Origin: Flavobacteriales bacterium
GTDB taxonomy: Bacteria > Bacteroidota > Bacteroidia > Flavobacteriales_F > PHOS-HE28
Length of the DNA: 64,000 bases
NCBI GenBank assembly: GCA_016719225.1
Contig: JADKAN010000001.1
Span: 806,001 to 870,000 of the forward strand
Direction: 5' to 3'
The notes under the pieces were generated by a model. It did no database searches and was not told the DNA's origin. It saw nothing but the letters and a program-made list of their open reading frames with translations. The stretch's first letter is position 1; each line of letters starts with the position of its first letter. The position numbers were made by a program, and so were the translations under genes. Positions 36,332-44,869 of the stretch are shown here, piece by piece.

Positions 36332-37156
36332 ACTATAGCACGCCTCTGAAACGCTGATGGCAGGATCGGCCAGGCGCTGCTTGGATAGCGCGATCCGTTC
36401 GCGCACTACGAACTCCAAAGGCGTGGTGCCGCTGAATGCTTTGAAGTCGCGATAGAAAAGCGGCTTGCTCATCCCCGCCACCCGGGCGAGTTCATCCACG
36501 GCGATGGGGTTCTGCAAGTGTTGCCGGATGTGCTCCACGACCCCGGCGAACTGGAATTCCTGCGCGGGTGCGGGCTGCAGCAACAAGGCGAGGTTCTGCG
36601 TTTGGATGATGCGCAGGAGTAGGAACTTCAGGGAGAGGTCGGCCAGCGCATCCTTCGCGGAGCTGTCCTCCATGCTGATGCTGATGAGCCGGTTGATGCT
36701 GGAGGCGAGCTCGCGGTTGTTCTGGAAGTGGTAGCGCGAGAAATCAAGCTTCCACGTGAAGGGTGCTTCGGTGTTCGGGTACTGCTCGTTCAGGAAGGCC
36801 AGGTTGCGTTCCACCATGCCCCACTCCAAGGCCAGGTTGGCGCACTGGACGGGATGATGAGCGTCGGCCTCGGGAAAATCCACGCGCATGGAGATGCCGT
36901 CCGGAATGATCACGCTTTCACCCGGCACGAAGTCGAAGTGCTCACCCGCCGGCTGCGACAGCACCTTGCGGCCGCGCATCATGCTGCTGATCACCAGTCC
37001 CTGCGAGGAAAGCGCGACATCCGGGCACTTGTTGTAGGTCTCGAAGATGCTCAGTTGGCAATCGCGCAACCCGAACACCCGGCGATGTTCCTCCATGCGG
37101 TCCAGCTGCGTTGCATCGGAGAGTTCGATCGGAATGAGTTGATGGGCCTGCGGCAT
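36248..37156 (-). CDS. AraC-family transcriptional regulator
   Basis: 302 residues from MPQAHQLIPIE. The N-terminal half is a cupin-like AraC_N ligand domain (FDFVPGESVIIPDG). Two HTH motifs occupy the C-terminus: VDELARVAGMSKPLFYRDF and VSEACYSSGFNNLNYFIRQF, then GITPKAF. The longer frame to 37234 was rejected because the ATG at 37156 sits behind a TACCTTAG -7-like element. It diverges from the HbpS-like/fdhA operon, which it probably controls through the TCGTTCCA repeats. Confidence 0.9.
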   Translation of the reverse strand: MPQAHQLIPIELSDATQLDRMEEHRRVFGLRDCQLSIFETYNKCPDVALSSQGLVISSMMRGRKVLSQPAGEHFDFVPGESVIIPDGISMRVDFPEADAHHPVQCANLALEWGMVERNLAFLNEQYPNTEAPFTWKLDFSRYHFQNNRELASSINRLISISMEDSSAKDALADLSLKFLLLRIIQTQNLALLLQPAPAQEFQFAGVVEHIRQHLQNPIAVDELARVAGMSKPLFYRDFKAFSGTTPLEFVVRERIALSKQRLADPAISVSEACYSSGFNNLNYFIRQFKRIEGITPKAFQQM

Positions 37157-37204
37157 GATGCTAAGGTACGCTGTGGAGCGCGCTGGATCGCCCATGCAAC
37201 ACGT

Positions 37205-37233
37205 TCGTTCCATCAATAGAAAGTATCGTTCCA
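37205..37233. promoter_or_regulatory. Putative AraC operator: TCGTTCCA direct repeats
   Basis: TCGTTCCA occurs at 37205-37212 and 37226-37233, exactly 21 bp apart, the two-turn spacing of AraC-type half sites; a variant TTGTTCCA is at 37295-37302. The pair lies between the divergent AraC and HbpS-like genes, just upstream of the -7 element at 37256. Confidence 0.5.
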
Positions 37234-37255
37234 ACGGATAGGCATAGGGTGAGCA

Positions 37256-37263
37256 TAGCTTTG
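37256..37263 (+). promoter_or_regulatory. TAGCTTTG -7 promoter element
   Basis: A perfect TAnnTTTG match 22 bases after the second operator half site, giving a leader of about 85 bases before the HbpS-like ATG. Confidence 0.5.
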
Positions 37264-37352
37264 ATCGAAAGGCCTTGGGACCGCATTTCTAACGTTGTTC
37301 CACCGTCGGTCGAGATCATTCCTAACAACCAAGAAACCAAAACAGAACGAAG

Positions 37353-37754
37353 ATGAACATCACACTGGCACAGGCCGAAAAAGCAGTAGCAGCCGCAAAA
37401 GCGAAGGCCATCGAGATCAACACCTTGATGAACATCGCCATCGTGGACTCCGGTACCAACCTGGTCGCCTTCGGGAAGATGGACGGCGCATGGCTCGGCT
37501 CCATCGACGTATCGCAGAAGAAGGCACGCACCGCGCGCTACTTCAACATGAACACGGGCGAGATCGGCAAGCTGTCGCAGCCCGGTGGTTCACTCTACAA
37601 CATCGAGCACAGCAACAACGGACTGATCACCTTCCCCGGTGGCATCCCGATCAAGAACGCGAACGGTGACATCATCGGTGCCATCGGTGTTTCAGGAAGC
37701 AGCGTGGAGAACGACCATGCCGTTGCCCAAGCCGGGGCCGACGCCGTGAAGTAA
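37353..37754 (+). CDS. HbpS/GlcG-type heme-binding-like protein
   Basis: A 133-residue soluble protein with GlcG/HbpS landmarks: ALAQAEKAVAAAKAKA-like N-terminal helix, NIAIVDSGTNLVAFGKMDGA, SQKKARTARYFN and GGIPIKNANGDIIGAIGVSG near the C-terminus. The family binds heme, cobalamin or small aldehyde-related ligands. It is 29 bases upstream of fdhA on the same strand, so they form an operon; a role as a sensor or helper in formaldehyde detoxification is inferred. Confidence 0.85.
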   Translation: MNITLAQAEKAVAAAKAKAIEINTLMNIAIVDSGTNLVAFGKMDGAWLGSIDVSQKKARTARYFNMNTGEIGKLSQPGGSLYNIEHSNNGLITFPGGIPIKNANGDIIGAIGVSGSSVENDHAVAQAGADAVK

Positions 37755-37783
37755 GATTTGATACAACCCCTAACCCGACCATC

Positions 37784-38974
37784 ATGTGCAAGAACCATGG
37801 AGTAACCTATGTGAAACCCGGCGTGGTGGAAGTGCGCGAGATCGAGTACCCGAAGCTGGCCTTGGGCGATCGCAAGTGTGAACACGGTGTGATCCTGAAG
37901 ATCGTATCCACCAACATCTGCGGCAGCGACCAGCACATGGTGCGCGGCCGTACCACGGCACCGGAAGGATTGGTGCTGGGCCACGAGATCACCGGTCTCA
38001 TCATCGAGGCGGGTAAGGATGTGGAATTCGTGAAGGTGGGCGACCTCGTGAGCGTTCCCTTCAACATCGCCTGCGGGCGTTGCCGCAACTGCAAGGTGGG
38101 CCAAACGGGCATCTGCCTCAACGTGAACCCGGCCCGTCCCGGCGCAGCTTACGGCTACGTGGACATGGGCGGCTGGGTAGGCGGCCAAGCGGAATACGTG
38201 ATGGTTCCCTACGCGGACTTCAACCTCTTGAAGTTCCCCGATAGCGACCAGGCCATGGAGAAGATCAGGGACCTCACCATGCTGAGCGACATCTTCCCCA
38301 CAGGCTTCCACGGCGCGGTGACCGCGGGCGTTGGACCGGGCAGTATCGTCTACATCGCCGGTGCCGGTCCGGTGGGATTGGCGTGCGCCGCATCCTGCCA
38401 TCTGCTGGGTGCTGCGGTGGTGATCGTGGGCGACATGATCGAGGAGCGTTTGGCGCAGGCCAAGTCCTTCGGTTGTGAGGTGATCGACCTGAAGAAGGAC
38501 GCCAGCCTGGCGGATCAGATCGAAGCCATCATCGGCGTTCCCGAAGTGGATTGTGCTGTGGATTGCGTGGGCTTCGAAGCGCGCGGACATGGCAGCGATA
38601 GCGGCACGGAGCAGCCCGCCACGGTGCTCAATGCCATCATGGACGTAACGCGTGCCGGGGGCATGCTCGGCATCCCCGGCCTGTACGTAACCGGTGATCC
38701 GGGTGCGAAGACAGAGGCCGCGAAGAAGGGCAGCCTCAGCATCCGCATCGGTCTTGGCTGGGCGAAATCGCACTCCATCCACACGGGCCAGTGCCCGGTG
38801 ATGAAGTACCACCGCCAACTGATGAACGCGATCCTGCACGACAAGGTGCAGATCGCCAAAGCGGTGAACGTGGAAGTGATCTCGCTGGACCAGGCCGTGA
38901 AAGGCTACCAGGAATTCGATAAGGGCGCCGCGAAGAAGTTCGTGATCGACCCGCACGGGATGATCGCGGCGTGA
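37784..38974 (+). CDS. fdhA: Glutathione-independent formaldehyde dehydrogenase
   Basis: A 396-residue zinc-dependent medium-chain dehydrogenase of the Pseudomonas putida FdhA type (same length). Seen: catalytic zinc Cys in NICGSDQHMVRGR, GHEITG (His-Glu), four structural-zinc cysteines in CGRCRNCKVGQTGIC, Rossmann motif IAGAGPVGLAC and the family-specific KSHSIHTGQCPVMKY. It oxidises formaldehyde to formate with tightly bound NAD, or dismutates aldehydes. A terminator follows. The operon with the HbpS-like gene is divergent from AraC. Confidence 0.94.
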   Translation: MCKNHGVTYVKPGVVEVREIEYPKLALGDRKCEHGVILKIVSTNICGSDQHMVRGRTTAPEGLVLGHEITGLIIEAGKDVEFVKVGDLVSVPFNIACGRCRNCKVGQTGICLNVNPARPGAAYGYVDMGGWVGGQAEYVMVPYADFNLLKFPDSDQAMEKIRDLTMLSDIFPTGFHGAVTAGVGPGSIVYIAGAGPVGLACAASCHLLGAAVVIVGDMIEERLAQAKSFGCEVIDLKKDASLADQIEAIIGVPEVDCAVDCVGFEARGHGSDSGTEQPATVLNAIMDVTRAGGMLGIPGLYVTGDPGAKTEAAKKGSLSIRIGLGWAKSHSIHTGQCPVMKYHRQLMNAILHDKVQIAKAVNVEVISLDQAVKGYQEFDKGAAKKFVIDPHGMIAA

Positions 38975-38994
38975 ACAACGCTTCTATGAAAACG

Positions 38995-39024
38995 AAAGCG
39001 GCCCTGGGAACGGGGCCGCTTTTT
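38995..39024 (+). terminator. Rho-independent terminator after fdhA
   Basis: A hairpin with arms AAAGCGGCCC and GGGGCCGCTTTTT, loop about 7 bases, 20 bases after the fdhA stop. Confidence 0.85.
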
Positions 39025-39075
39025 GTTGTGGGGTCGTCAGCGTCCGCTTCCTCTGCGTGGTGAACGCCGTCGCGT

Positions 39076-39399
39076 TCAATCCGAACATTCGGAAACAACG
39101 ATCAGTTCCTTAGCGGTCCTTAGTTGCTCGATCAACGCACACATCCGCTCATCGTAGGCTTCGCCGTTGCTGTGATCGAACCCGTTCTCCACCTCCTCCA
39201 TTTCCGTATTCAGCGCAGTGATGGCGCGCAAGATGGGCTCCAACCCGGGTGTGTGCCTGTACACAGCGATCCGGTGGTAGCAGAGGTAGCCGCCACAAGT
39301 GATGATCTCCATCGGCTCTTGGTGGAACAGCAGCGTGTCGGCGAGTTGCAGATCCGTGGAGATCCAGTTCAGCGCCGAAACGCGCACATGGTCCAGCAC
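39076..39399 (-). CDS. Hypothetical protein
   Basis: A 107-residue soluble protein with a mixed alpha/beta look: MEIITCGGYLCYHRIAVYRH in the middle and an acidic helical C-terminus ending VVSECSD. No family recognised. It converges with fdhA and its terminator. The coding potential is supported only by length and amino-acid composition. Confidence 0.45.
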   Translation of the reverse strand: MLDHVRVSALNWISTDLQLADTLLFHQEPMEIITCGGYLCYHRIAVYRHTPGLEPILRAITALNTEMEEVENGFDHSNGEAYDERMCALIEQLRTAKELIVVSECSD

Positions 39400-39447
39400 T
39401 TCGATCCGGCTGATACTGGCACTTTCTCCTTCCGCCGGGTCTCCGCC

Positions 39448-39526
39448 TCCGGACCCTGCGGCAGATGGTTAGTTGCAGGGTTAGATGCATACTGTAAATC
39501 ATGATCAGGACAGCCGCAGGGTCCGA
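39448..39526. repeat. Inverted repeat around the 39.5-kb intergenic gap
   Basis: CGGACCCTGCGGC at about 39450-39462 and its reverse complement GCCGCAGGGTCCG at 39513-39525 bracket 50 bases; fragments of the same word (ACCCTGCGG at about 39551-39559) follow. It may form a long hairpin in transcripts on either strand. Confidence 0.55.
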
Positions 39527-39622
39527 TACATATCGGACCTCTGCGAGAGACCCTGCGGGAGTGGAATCTTATCTTCGCCTTGATCGGCCACATTTTACCG
39601 CTCACGCCAATGCCGTAGCCGA

Positions 39623-40009
39623 ATGGAAGCGAAGAAAACCTCAGCAGCTAAAGCGAGCGGCCGCCCCGAAGTGGAAGCTTGGCTGTCCGGTGTGAAGCCC
39701 GATCTCCAACCCCTCGCCCGCCGGATCGATGCGCTCATCCTGCAGGGAATGCCGGATGCCACGTGCGCCATCAAGTGGAACGTGCCTTTCTATGGTCTGA
39801 AAGGCCAAGGATGGATCGCGAGCATGAATTCGTTCAAAGCCCACGTCAAGTTGCTCTTTTTCGACGGGAGTAAGCTCAAACCCACATTACCCACCGGCAA
39901 AGGGAACAACGCCATCGACTACCGCCACTTGGAAGAGGTGGACGAGAAGCAAGTGAAGGCATGGCTGAAGCAGGCGGAACAGCTGCCGGGCTGGTTGAAG
40001 GTGGAATAA
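39623..40009 (+). CDS. DUF1801 domain protein (YdhG-like)
   Basis: A 128-residue protein whose core (WLSGVKPDLQPLARRIDALI, IKWNVPFYGLKGQGWIASMN, HVKLLFFDGSKLKP and NNAIDYRHLEEVDEKQVKAW) matches DUF1801. A Lys/Ala-rich N-terminal tail precedes the domain. The family is related in fold to frataxin-like iron proteins; the role is not established. Confidence 0.85.
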   Translation: MEAKKTSAAKASGRPEVEAWLSGVKPDLQPLARRIDALILQGMPDATCAIKWNVPFYGLKGQGWIASMNSFKAHVKLLFFDGSKLKPTLPTGKGNNAIDYRHLEEVDEKQVKAWLKQAEQLPGWLKVE

Positions 40010-40163
40010 GGCTTGCTGAATAAGGCATTCCTCGGTTTGTCCGCTATTATCACGGCAGCTTCTTCGACCAGTTCCCTTCCTGGCGTAACAACCTTCCGAA
40101 CGCAGATCGCCCGAAGCGGAATTCCACTTCGGGCGATGATTTACAAGCGTGACCAATGACCGA

Positions 40164-40724
40164 TCAAGCGATCTGCTCCGCGTGCTTTCCTTCACGCACT
40201 GCTTCGATCAATTTGGCGTTGAAGGCTGGCAGGTCGTTGGGGCTACGGCTCGTGACCAAACCGTTGTCCACCACTACCTCTTCATCCACCCAATGCGCAC
40301 CCGCGTTCTTCAGATCCGTGCGGATACTCTTATAGCTGGTGACTTTCCGGCCCTCCAGCACACCTGCTTCAGCAAGCATCCAAGGTCCGTGGCAGATCGC
40401 CGCGACCGGCTTTTTCTGCTTGAAGAAATCCTGCACGAATGCGACCGCATCCTCATTTACGCGCAACAGGTCGGGGTTGATCACACCGCCGGGTAATACG
40501 AGCGCATCGAACTGGCTGGCGGAAGCTTCGCCGACAGTAGTGTCCACTTTCATGGTACCATGCCAGTCCTTTCCCTTCCAGCCGTTGATCTCTCCGCTCT
40601 TCAGCGATACAACAACGGTTTTTGCACCCGCCTTCTCCAAGGCTTCCTTGGGGCTACGCAATTCACTATCCTCATATCCATCGGTGGCCAAGATCGCCAC
40701 TGTCCTTCCTTTCAATTCGCTCAT
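40164..40724 (-). CDS. DJ-1/PfpI family protein
   Basis: A 186-residue class I glutamine-amidotransferase-like protein. Seen: VAILATDGYEDSEL with the conserved Glu, the nucleophile elbow AICHGPWMLAEAG (Cys in ICHG) and DALVLPGGVINPD. Homologues such as YhbO/PfpI act as deglycases or stress-induced peptidases. It stands alone on the minus strand with about 300 bases upstream. Confidence 0.9.
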   Translation of the reverse strand: MSELKGRTVAILATDGYEDSELRSPKEALEKAGAKTVVVSLKSGEINGWKGKDWHGTMKVDTTVGEASASQFDALVLPGGVINPDLLRVNEDAVAFVQDFFKQKKPVAAICHGPWMLAEAGVLEGRKVTSYKSIRTDLKNAGAHWVDEEVVVDNGLVTSRSPNDLPAFNAKLIEAVREGKHAEQIA

Positions 40725-41022
40725 TACGGTGTCTTTTTAATGGTTCGTGTACTTCACTATCAGCAGTCGCAACGGTGCTTGTATCCCAGCACTTGATCAC
40801 CCGTGGTATGTCGTGGTGCATGGGTCAGTTAACCCCCATCACGAACTATTGACTCCTGTGCAAGCCGCGGACCGCATTGCCCTTGGCGTCACAATAGGGA
40901 GGCGTAGCGCGGTGAAGCCGGAAAATGACGCGTCCCAAGGATCGTGCACATCGTGGAGCGAAGTCCACAAACCTGGGGGATCGGGCAACGCTCACAGACC
41001 GGGAACTTGTGGAGCGCTCAAC
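40725..41022. other. Intergenic region without visible gene
   Basis: 298 bases between the PfpI start and the Kazal hydrolase stop. Frames present here are short or antisense; no hairpin with a T run stands out. It presumably holds the pfpI promoter. Confidence 0.4.
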
Positions 41023-42276
41023 CTACTTGCACTCCCCTTCGCTCACCACCCGCACCCCTGCTACCCGCGCTTGGCAGGCGTTCGGGTAGGTCTTCCCATC
41101 GCAACCACACACCGGCATGTACTCCATGGTGCATAGGTCGTCCTTGTGCAACTCGCGCAACACGGGATCAGGGCAGGGAGCGGCACCCGCAGTGGCGCAC
41201 GGACCTTGGGCGACTACGTGCACACCGGCGCGCCAGGCTGCGCAAAGGTTGCCGTAGGTGATGCCGTCGCAGCCGCACAACGGCCGGTACTCCAAGGTGC
41301 ACGGACCGGGCTCCATCCGCGCAGTGTCCAGGCAAGGACCATCGTGTAGGATGCGTTCCAGGTGATCTTCGAAAATAGCCCGCTGCTCCACATTGGCCAC
41401 GTGCCCGGCCTCGGCGATCATGATCAAATGATCCTTTGGCAGTTCATTGCGGGCAGCAATGGCCCGCCCCACGCTGGCCGGTATCAACCGATCGCCCTCG
41501 CCCCAGATCACGTAGGTGGGCATGGTCCACATGTAACGCTTAGTGGCGTAGGCGTCCTGCCTGTCCAAGAGGTCCTGCAGCAGGCCGAGGTAGCCTTGTT
41601 GCATGCTGGCGAAATGTTCGAACAATTGCCTGCGCGCAAAGCCGGGCACCTTTGGCGGGGCATACATCGCCATGCTCATCAGGCGGTATTGCTCGTCCGG
41701 GTTCTGCGGGGTGAACAAGCTCTTCAGGTCCGCCGCGCCCACCGAGCGCGCCACGCTGTCCGCGATGGCCACGGTGTAGTCGCTTGCAGGGCCGTCATAG
41801 ATCACCAGAGCGCGAACACGCTCGGGATGCTGCTCCGCGAAGTTGGCCGCGATGGCACCGCCATAGGAATTACCTACCACGTACACGGGTTGCTTTACGC
41901 CCAAGCTATCCAGGATCAAGGCAAGGTGCGCCACCTGCTGGTCGATGCTGTTGCCGCTCCATTGCTTGGTGCTCTTGCCATGGCCGATCAGGTCGGGAAC
42001 GATCAGTTCGAAGTCCTTGCCCAGCCCGGCGAGGTTGCCGGCCCACATGGCGCTGCTGCTCATAATGCCGTGTACCAGCAACAACGTGGGTTTCGTGCCG
42101 GTGAGGAGGTCCTTGCTCGCCCAAGTGAAGTGCGGGCCTTCGGCATCCGTGAAGGTATGCGGGACCAGGTGATTCTTCGTGTAGGCCTTCAACGTCGCCT
42201 GCTCCATCTTGCGGGGCACATTGCAGGCAGTGAGCAACAAGATGCCGGAAAGAAGAACGAGGAAGCTGCGCGTCAT
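41023..42276 (-). CDS. Lipoprotein alpha/beta hydrolase fused to two Kazal domains
   Basis: A 417-residue protein. Lipobox LLSGILLLTACNVP anchors it at Cys18. Residues about 60-310 are an alpha/beta hydrolase (LLVHGIMSSSAMW, nucleophile VGNSYGG, acid WGEGDRLIP, His EAGHVANVE). Two Kazal-type modules follow: CTLEYRPLCGCDGITYGNLC with a closing GPC, and CTMEYMPVCGCDGKTYPNAC with a closing GEC, each with six Cys. Kazal modules usually inhibit serine proteases. A TAGCTTCG element sits 4 bases upstream of the start. The combination is unusual. Confidence 0.88.
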   Translation of the reverse strand: MTRSFLVLLSGILLLTACNVPRKMEQATLKAYTKNHLVPHTFTDAEGPHFTWASKDLLTGTKPTLLLVHGIMSSSAMWAGNLAGLGKDFELIVPDLIGHGKSTKQWSGNSIDQQVAHLALILDSLGVKQPVYVVGNSYGGAIAANFAEQHPERVRALVIYDGPASDYTVAIADSVARSVGAADLKSLFTPQNPDEQYRLMSMAMYAPPKVPGFARRQLFEHFASMQQGYLGLLQDLLDRQDAYATKRYMWTMPTYVIWGEGDRLIPASVGRAIAARNELPKDHLIMIAEAGHVANVEQRAIFEDHLERILHDGPCLDTARMEPGPCTLEYRPLCGCDGITYGNLCAAWRAGVHVVAQGPCATAGAAPCPDPVLRELHKDDLCTMEYMPVCGCDGKTYPNACQARVAGVRVVSEGECK

Positions 42277-42280
42277 TGGG

Positions 42281-42288
42281 CGAAGCTA
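42281..42288 (-). promoter_or_regulatory. TAGCTTCG -7 promoter element
   Basis: A TAnnTTYG match on the minus strand, 4 bases before the ATG of the Kazal hydrolase. Confidence 0.45.
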
Positions 42289-42347
42289 GACCGCCAGGAG
42301 CGCTTTTATGGAACCGATAGAATGATAGCCTTCGGGGAACTTCCAAT

Positions 42348-43226
42348 TCAGTACGAGCCGGGCATCGCCGCGTCAACGCAGATAATGATGTCAGCTTGGC
42401 CCTTGTATTCCGCATCGAGGCGGCCCAATTGCTCGGGCACTACCGTGGCGATGGTCACCACGTTCAACTCGGGACGTAAGCGTTGCATGTACCAGGCGAT
42501 GCCCGCATGGAAGTCCGAATGATACGATCCGTTGAAGTGCAGGAAGCGGCTGCTCTTCTTCGCGTTCTGCGCGATGAAGTACGCCATCGTGGCATCCTTC
42601 AGGGCTTGGGCCTTCACCACATCCGGTGTTCCATGGTCGCCCATCATCGATAGCATCTTCACGTATTGGGGCAAGTCGGGGTCGAAGGCGATCGGCAAAG
42701 GTGCGATCCAGGCGCGTTCCGCAGTAGGCACGGTGTCCAAGGCCTCGAAGCCACCCTTGCTTACGGCCCGGGCATATCGGCGCGGCACGTTGGTGGCGAT
42801 GAAAGGCAGCCCTTTCTCCTTGGCCAGGTCCACCAGTGCGGCATAGTCCGTGGCGTAGTTCGGCCAGAGGCGTGCGAGCGTGTCGAAGGCGGCTTGGTCG
42901 ATCCCGCCGCGCAGGTATTGGTCCAGCACGGTCTGGTCATCGGCCTCGATCATTTCGGCGCCCATCACCAGCGGACCGCGTGCCGCAAGGTCCTGCGCAA
43001 CCACCAGCTCCAGCCAGTGCGCGATCGGGTTGTTGTGCTGCTCGCCGAAGAGCACCACGTCCGCATCGGCCACCGTGCTTAAGAGTTTCTTGTACGAGAT
43101 CTTCTTGCCGTTCGCATTGAAGAGCACGTAGGCCGGACGATCCTGCGCGTGGCCCATGCCCCATGTGAAGATCGATAGGATAACCGCCAAGCCACGCAGC
43201 TTCCGGCCGAAGGAATGTTGTTCCAT
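42348..43226 (-). CDS. ChaN-like iron-regulated protein, exported
   Basis: A 292-residue protein with a signal peptide (LAVILSIFTWGMGHAQD). The ChaN/DUF399 signature VVLFGEQHNNPIAHWLE begins at about residue 55; MGAEMIEADDQ, FIATNVPRRYARAVSKGG and LHFNGSYHSDFHAGIAWYM follow, containing the His and Tyr residues typical of this heme/iron-associated family. It lies 71 bases upstream of the Kazal hydrolase on the same strand and may be co-transcribed, although that gene has its own promoter-like motif. Confidence 0.88.
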   Translation of the reverse strand: MEQHSFGRKLRGLAVILSIFTWGMGHAQDRPAYVLFNANGKKISYKKLLSTVADADVVLFGEQHNNPIAHWLELVVAQDLAARGPLVMGAEMIEADDQTVLDQYLRGGIDQAAFDTLARLWPNYATDYAALVDLAKEKGLPFIATNVPRRYARAVSKGGFEALDTVPTAERAWIAPLPIAFDPDLPQYVKMLSMMGDHGTPDVVKAQALKDATMAYFIAQNAKKSSRFLHFNGSYHSDFHAGIAWYMQRLRPELNVVTIATVVPEQLGRLDAEYKGQADIIICVDAAMPGSY

Positions 43227-43266
43227 TCAACGAAGTAACGGCATCTTCCATGCTTCAGGCGGTTCC

Positions 43267-43274
43267 TACCTTCG
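43267..43274 (+). promoter_or_regulatory. TACCTTCG -7 promoter element of pepD
   Basis: A TAnnTTYG match 20 bases before the pepD ATG. Confidence 0.45.
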
Positions 43275-43294
43275 CACCATAAGTCCTATTCCCC

Positions 43295-44743
43295 ATGAAC
43301 GAAGCCATCCGCGCCCTCGAACCCAAAGCACTCTGGAACCACTTTGCCGACCTGAACGCGGTGCCGCGACCGAGCAAAAAGGAGCAGCGCGTGATCCAGT
43401 TCATCAAGGAATTCGGCGAGAAGCTCGGGCTGCCCACGCATGTGGACGAGGCCGGCAACGTGATCATCAAGAAGCCCGGCACCAAGGGAAAGGAGAAGGA
43501 AACGCCAGTGGCCTTGCAGAGCCACTTGGACATGGTGCACCAGAAGAACAACGACACCAATTTCAACTTCGATACCGACGGCATCAAGATGAAGGTGGAA
43601 GGCGATTGGGTGAAGGCCGAAGGCACCACCCTGGGCGCGGACAATGGCATCGGCGTGGCGACCATCATGGCCATCCTCGAATCGAAGGACATTCCCCATC
43701 CGCCCTTAGAGGCGCTCTTCACCATCGATGAGGAGACCGGTATGACCGGCGCCTTCGAGCTGAAAGGCGGACTGCTGGACGCGCACATCCTGCTGAACCT
43801 CGATACCGAGGACGATGATGAGCTCACCATCGGTTGCGCTGGTGGCGTGGACGTCACTGCCACGGGCAAGTACGCGACGGAAGCGGCACCACAAGAGGTC
43901 AAGGGCTATCGCCTTGCGGTGAAGGGTTTGACAGGCGGGCATTCCGGCACGGAGATCCACCTCGGGCGCGGCAACGCCAACAAATTGATGAACCGGATCC
44001 TGCTCGAGAACGAAGCACACGGCATCCGAGTGTCCACCATCGAGGGCGGCAGCCTGCGCAATGCGATCCCACGCGAAAGCGTCGCCAACATCGGCGTGCC
44101 TGCGGATAAGGTGCAAGCCTTCACCAAGTCCTTCGAGGAACTCCGCGATACGCTGAAGTCCGAGTATAAGACCACCGATCCGGAACTGAAGATCGAACTC
44201 ACGCCAGCGGACCTCAGCGGCAAGGTCATGGCCGCTGCCGACCAAGGCCGTTTCCTGCGCGCGGTGCAGGCCTGCCCGGGCGGCATTTACCGCATGAGCC
44301 CGGATGTGGAGGGCTTGGTGCAGACCAGCAACAACGTGGCCCGCATCGAACTGAAGGACGGTGCCTACACGGTGATGTGCCTTACCCGTGGCTCGGTAAG
44401 CAGCGAGAAGATGGACGAAGCCAACGGTATCAAGGCGGTCTTCGAACTGATCGGTGCCAAGGTGGATTTCAACGGTTCCTATCCAGGCTGGGTCCCCCGC
44501 CCCGACGCCAAGATCGTGAAGCTCATGTCCAGCATCTACAAGGAGCGCTTCAAGAGTGAGCCACACGTGCTGGCCTGCCACGCTGGACTGGAATGCGGCA
44601 TCCTCGGCACCAACTACCCGGAGATGGAGATGATCTCCTTCGGGCCCACCATCAAGGGCGCACACTCGCCGGACGAGCGGGCGCAGATCAGCTCCGTGCA
44701 GAAGTTCTGGGGGTATCTGCTGGAGGTGTTGGAGAAGATCTAA
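43295..44743 (+). CDS. pepD: Cytosol non-specific (aminoacyl-histidine) dipeptidase
   Basis: A 482-residue M20C metallopeptidase. Metal and catalytic motifs: LQSHLDMVHQ (His, catalytic Asp), TLGADNGIGVA (bridging Asp), IDEETGMTGA (catalytic Glu and ligand), LNLDTEDDDE (Asp) and the C-terminal ACHAGLECGIL (His). Dimerisation-domain marks GLTGGHSGTEIHLGRGNA are present. It cleaves dipeptides such as carnosine-like Xaa-His in the cytoplasm. Length is standard. Confidence 0.94.
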   Translation: MNEAIRALEPKALWNHFADLNAVPRPSKKEQRVIQFIKEFGEKLGLPTHVDEAGNVIIKKPGTKGKEKETPVALQSHLDMVHQKNNDTNFNFDTDGIKMKVEGDWVKAEGTTLGADNGIGVATIMAILESKDIPHPPLEALFTIDEETGMTGAFELKGGLLDAHILLNLDTEDDDELTIGCAGGVDVTATGKYATEAAPQEVKGYRLAVKGLTGGHSGTEIHLGRGNANKLMNRILLENEAHGIRVSTIEGGSLRNAIPRESVANIGVPADKVQAFTKSFEELRDTLKSEYKTTDPELKIELTPADLSGKVMAAADQGRFLRAVQACPGGIYRMSPDVEGLVQTSNNVARIELKDGAYTVMCLTRGSVSSEKMDEANGIKAVFELIGAKVDFNGSYPGWVPRPDAKIVKLMSSIYKERFKSEPHVLACHAGLECGILGTNYPEMEMISFGPTIKGAHSPDERAQISSVQKFWGYLLEVLEKI

Positions 44744-44755
44744 GCTCTACGTCGT

Positions 44756-44869
44756 TCTGGGGATGACCCGGATACCGGCGGGCGATGCGGGATCTCCAAC
44801 GTTTTCAATTGCGATGACCTGAAGGAGGCTGCCGCATCCTTGTTCCCCGGGAGCGACCAGATCAGTTAG
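44756..44869 (+). pseudogene. Possible 3' gene remnant
   Basis: The frame ending with TAG at 44867-44869 reads GDDPDTGGRCGISNVFNCDD then LKEAAASLFPGSDQIS, which looks like a protein C-terminus but has no gene body in front of it. Family unknown. Its stop overlaps that of the converging amber-interrupted gene. Confidence 0.25.

Noticed and set aside
37595..38956. 453-codon open frame on the minus strand
   Set aside because: Antisense to fdhA, which has all family motifs.
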